Assembly: GCA_029264655.1 (NCBI GenBank)
Contig: JARHZY010000043.1
Location: forward strand, 1-5,546
DNA: 5,546 bases
Source: Helicobacter sp.
GTDB lineage: Bacteria; Campylobacterota; Campylobacteria; Campylobacterales; Helicobacteraceae
Direction of reading: 5' to 3'
A program made the translations under genes and the position numbers. Below are positions 5,461-5,546 of the stretch, piece after piece. The notes beneath the pieces were generated by a model that was not told the origin of the DNA, searched no databases, and was given only the letters and a program-made list of their open reading frames with translations. How positions within the stretch are numbered: position 1 is the stretch's first letter; each line of letters starts with the position of its first letter.

Positions 5461-5546
5461 ATGTCTTATATAAATATTAAAAAAATAGTAGTAGGCTTTA
5501 TATTATGCGGTGCAATAACATTAGCAAATAATGCAGATAATGCAAA
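5461..5546 (+). CDS. Exported protein with signal peptide, N-terminal part only
   Basis: Only 28 codons are visible, with no stop before the window ends. The sequence begins M-S-Y-I-N-I-K-K, then a hydrophobic core I-V-V-G-F-I-L-C-G-A-I-T-L-A (9-22), then a polar N-N-A-D-N-A. This is a classical Sec signal peptide with probable signal peptidase I cleavage around residue 22 or shortly after. The Cys at 16 is preceded by F-I-L, which does not fit a lipobox, so a lipoprotein is unlikely. SD AAAGGG and a TATAAT promoter support the start. The mature protein lies outside the window, so its function cannot be stated; a periplasmic, secreted or outer-membrane protein would all fit. Confidence 0.75.
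   Translation, partial: MSYINIKKIVVGFILCGAITLANNADNA

Noticed and set aside
5461..5546. Lipoprotein signal at Cys16 of the last gene
   Set aside because: The residues before Cys are F-I-L; a lipobox requires a small residue (Gly, Ala or Ser) immediately before the Cys.

Overview
The window looks like chromosomal DNA of a Helicobacter-type Campylobacterota (epsilonproteobacterium). The base composition is strongly A+T-rich, intergenic spacers are mostly A/T, promoters show a TATAAT-like or TGnTAnAAT -10 box with no clear -35, and the three complete genes encode a pirin, HypF and YchF. The genus is inferred from style and gene content, not from a database match.

Layout, left to right. (1) Positions 1-113 look like the right end of an IS200/IS605-type TnpB element: a short C-terminal reading-frame tail, two adjacent stem-loops and a TTCAC terminus. 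If so, this is also the 3' end of a TnpB guide RNA, and the DNA from 114 on is its guide. (2) 215-916 encodes a pirin/YhhW-type bicupin with all four metal ligands, with its own promoter and a good Shine-Dalgarno (SD) sequence. (3) 991-3687 encodes HypF, the carbamoyltransferase that starts CN ligand synthesis for [NiFe] hydrogenase. At 898 residues it is unusually long, with an N-terminal extension and two internal expansions, and its strand skew is opposite to that of ychF. A perfect 9-bp inverted repeat sits on its predicted promoter. (4) 3788-4888 encodes the conserved ATPase/GTPase YchF. (5) 4889-5460 has no long gene. It holds a 13-bp direct repeat, an AT-rich hairpin, and a T12 homopolymer inside the spacer of a promoter-like sequence, followed by a good SD and a 27-codon aromatic-rich ORF. 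(6) At 5461 a gene for a probably exported protein begins and runs off the window.

All genes read on the + strand, but each is preceded by its own promoter-like sequence and no convincing intrinsic terminators were seen, so they look like separate transcription units with possible read-through. The pirin, HypF and YchF have no evident shared pathway. The most interesting points are the TnpB/guide-RNA end, the possibly phase-variable small-ORF unit near 5232-5371, and the expanded, divergent HypF.
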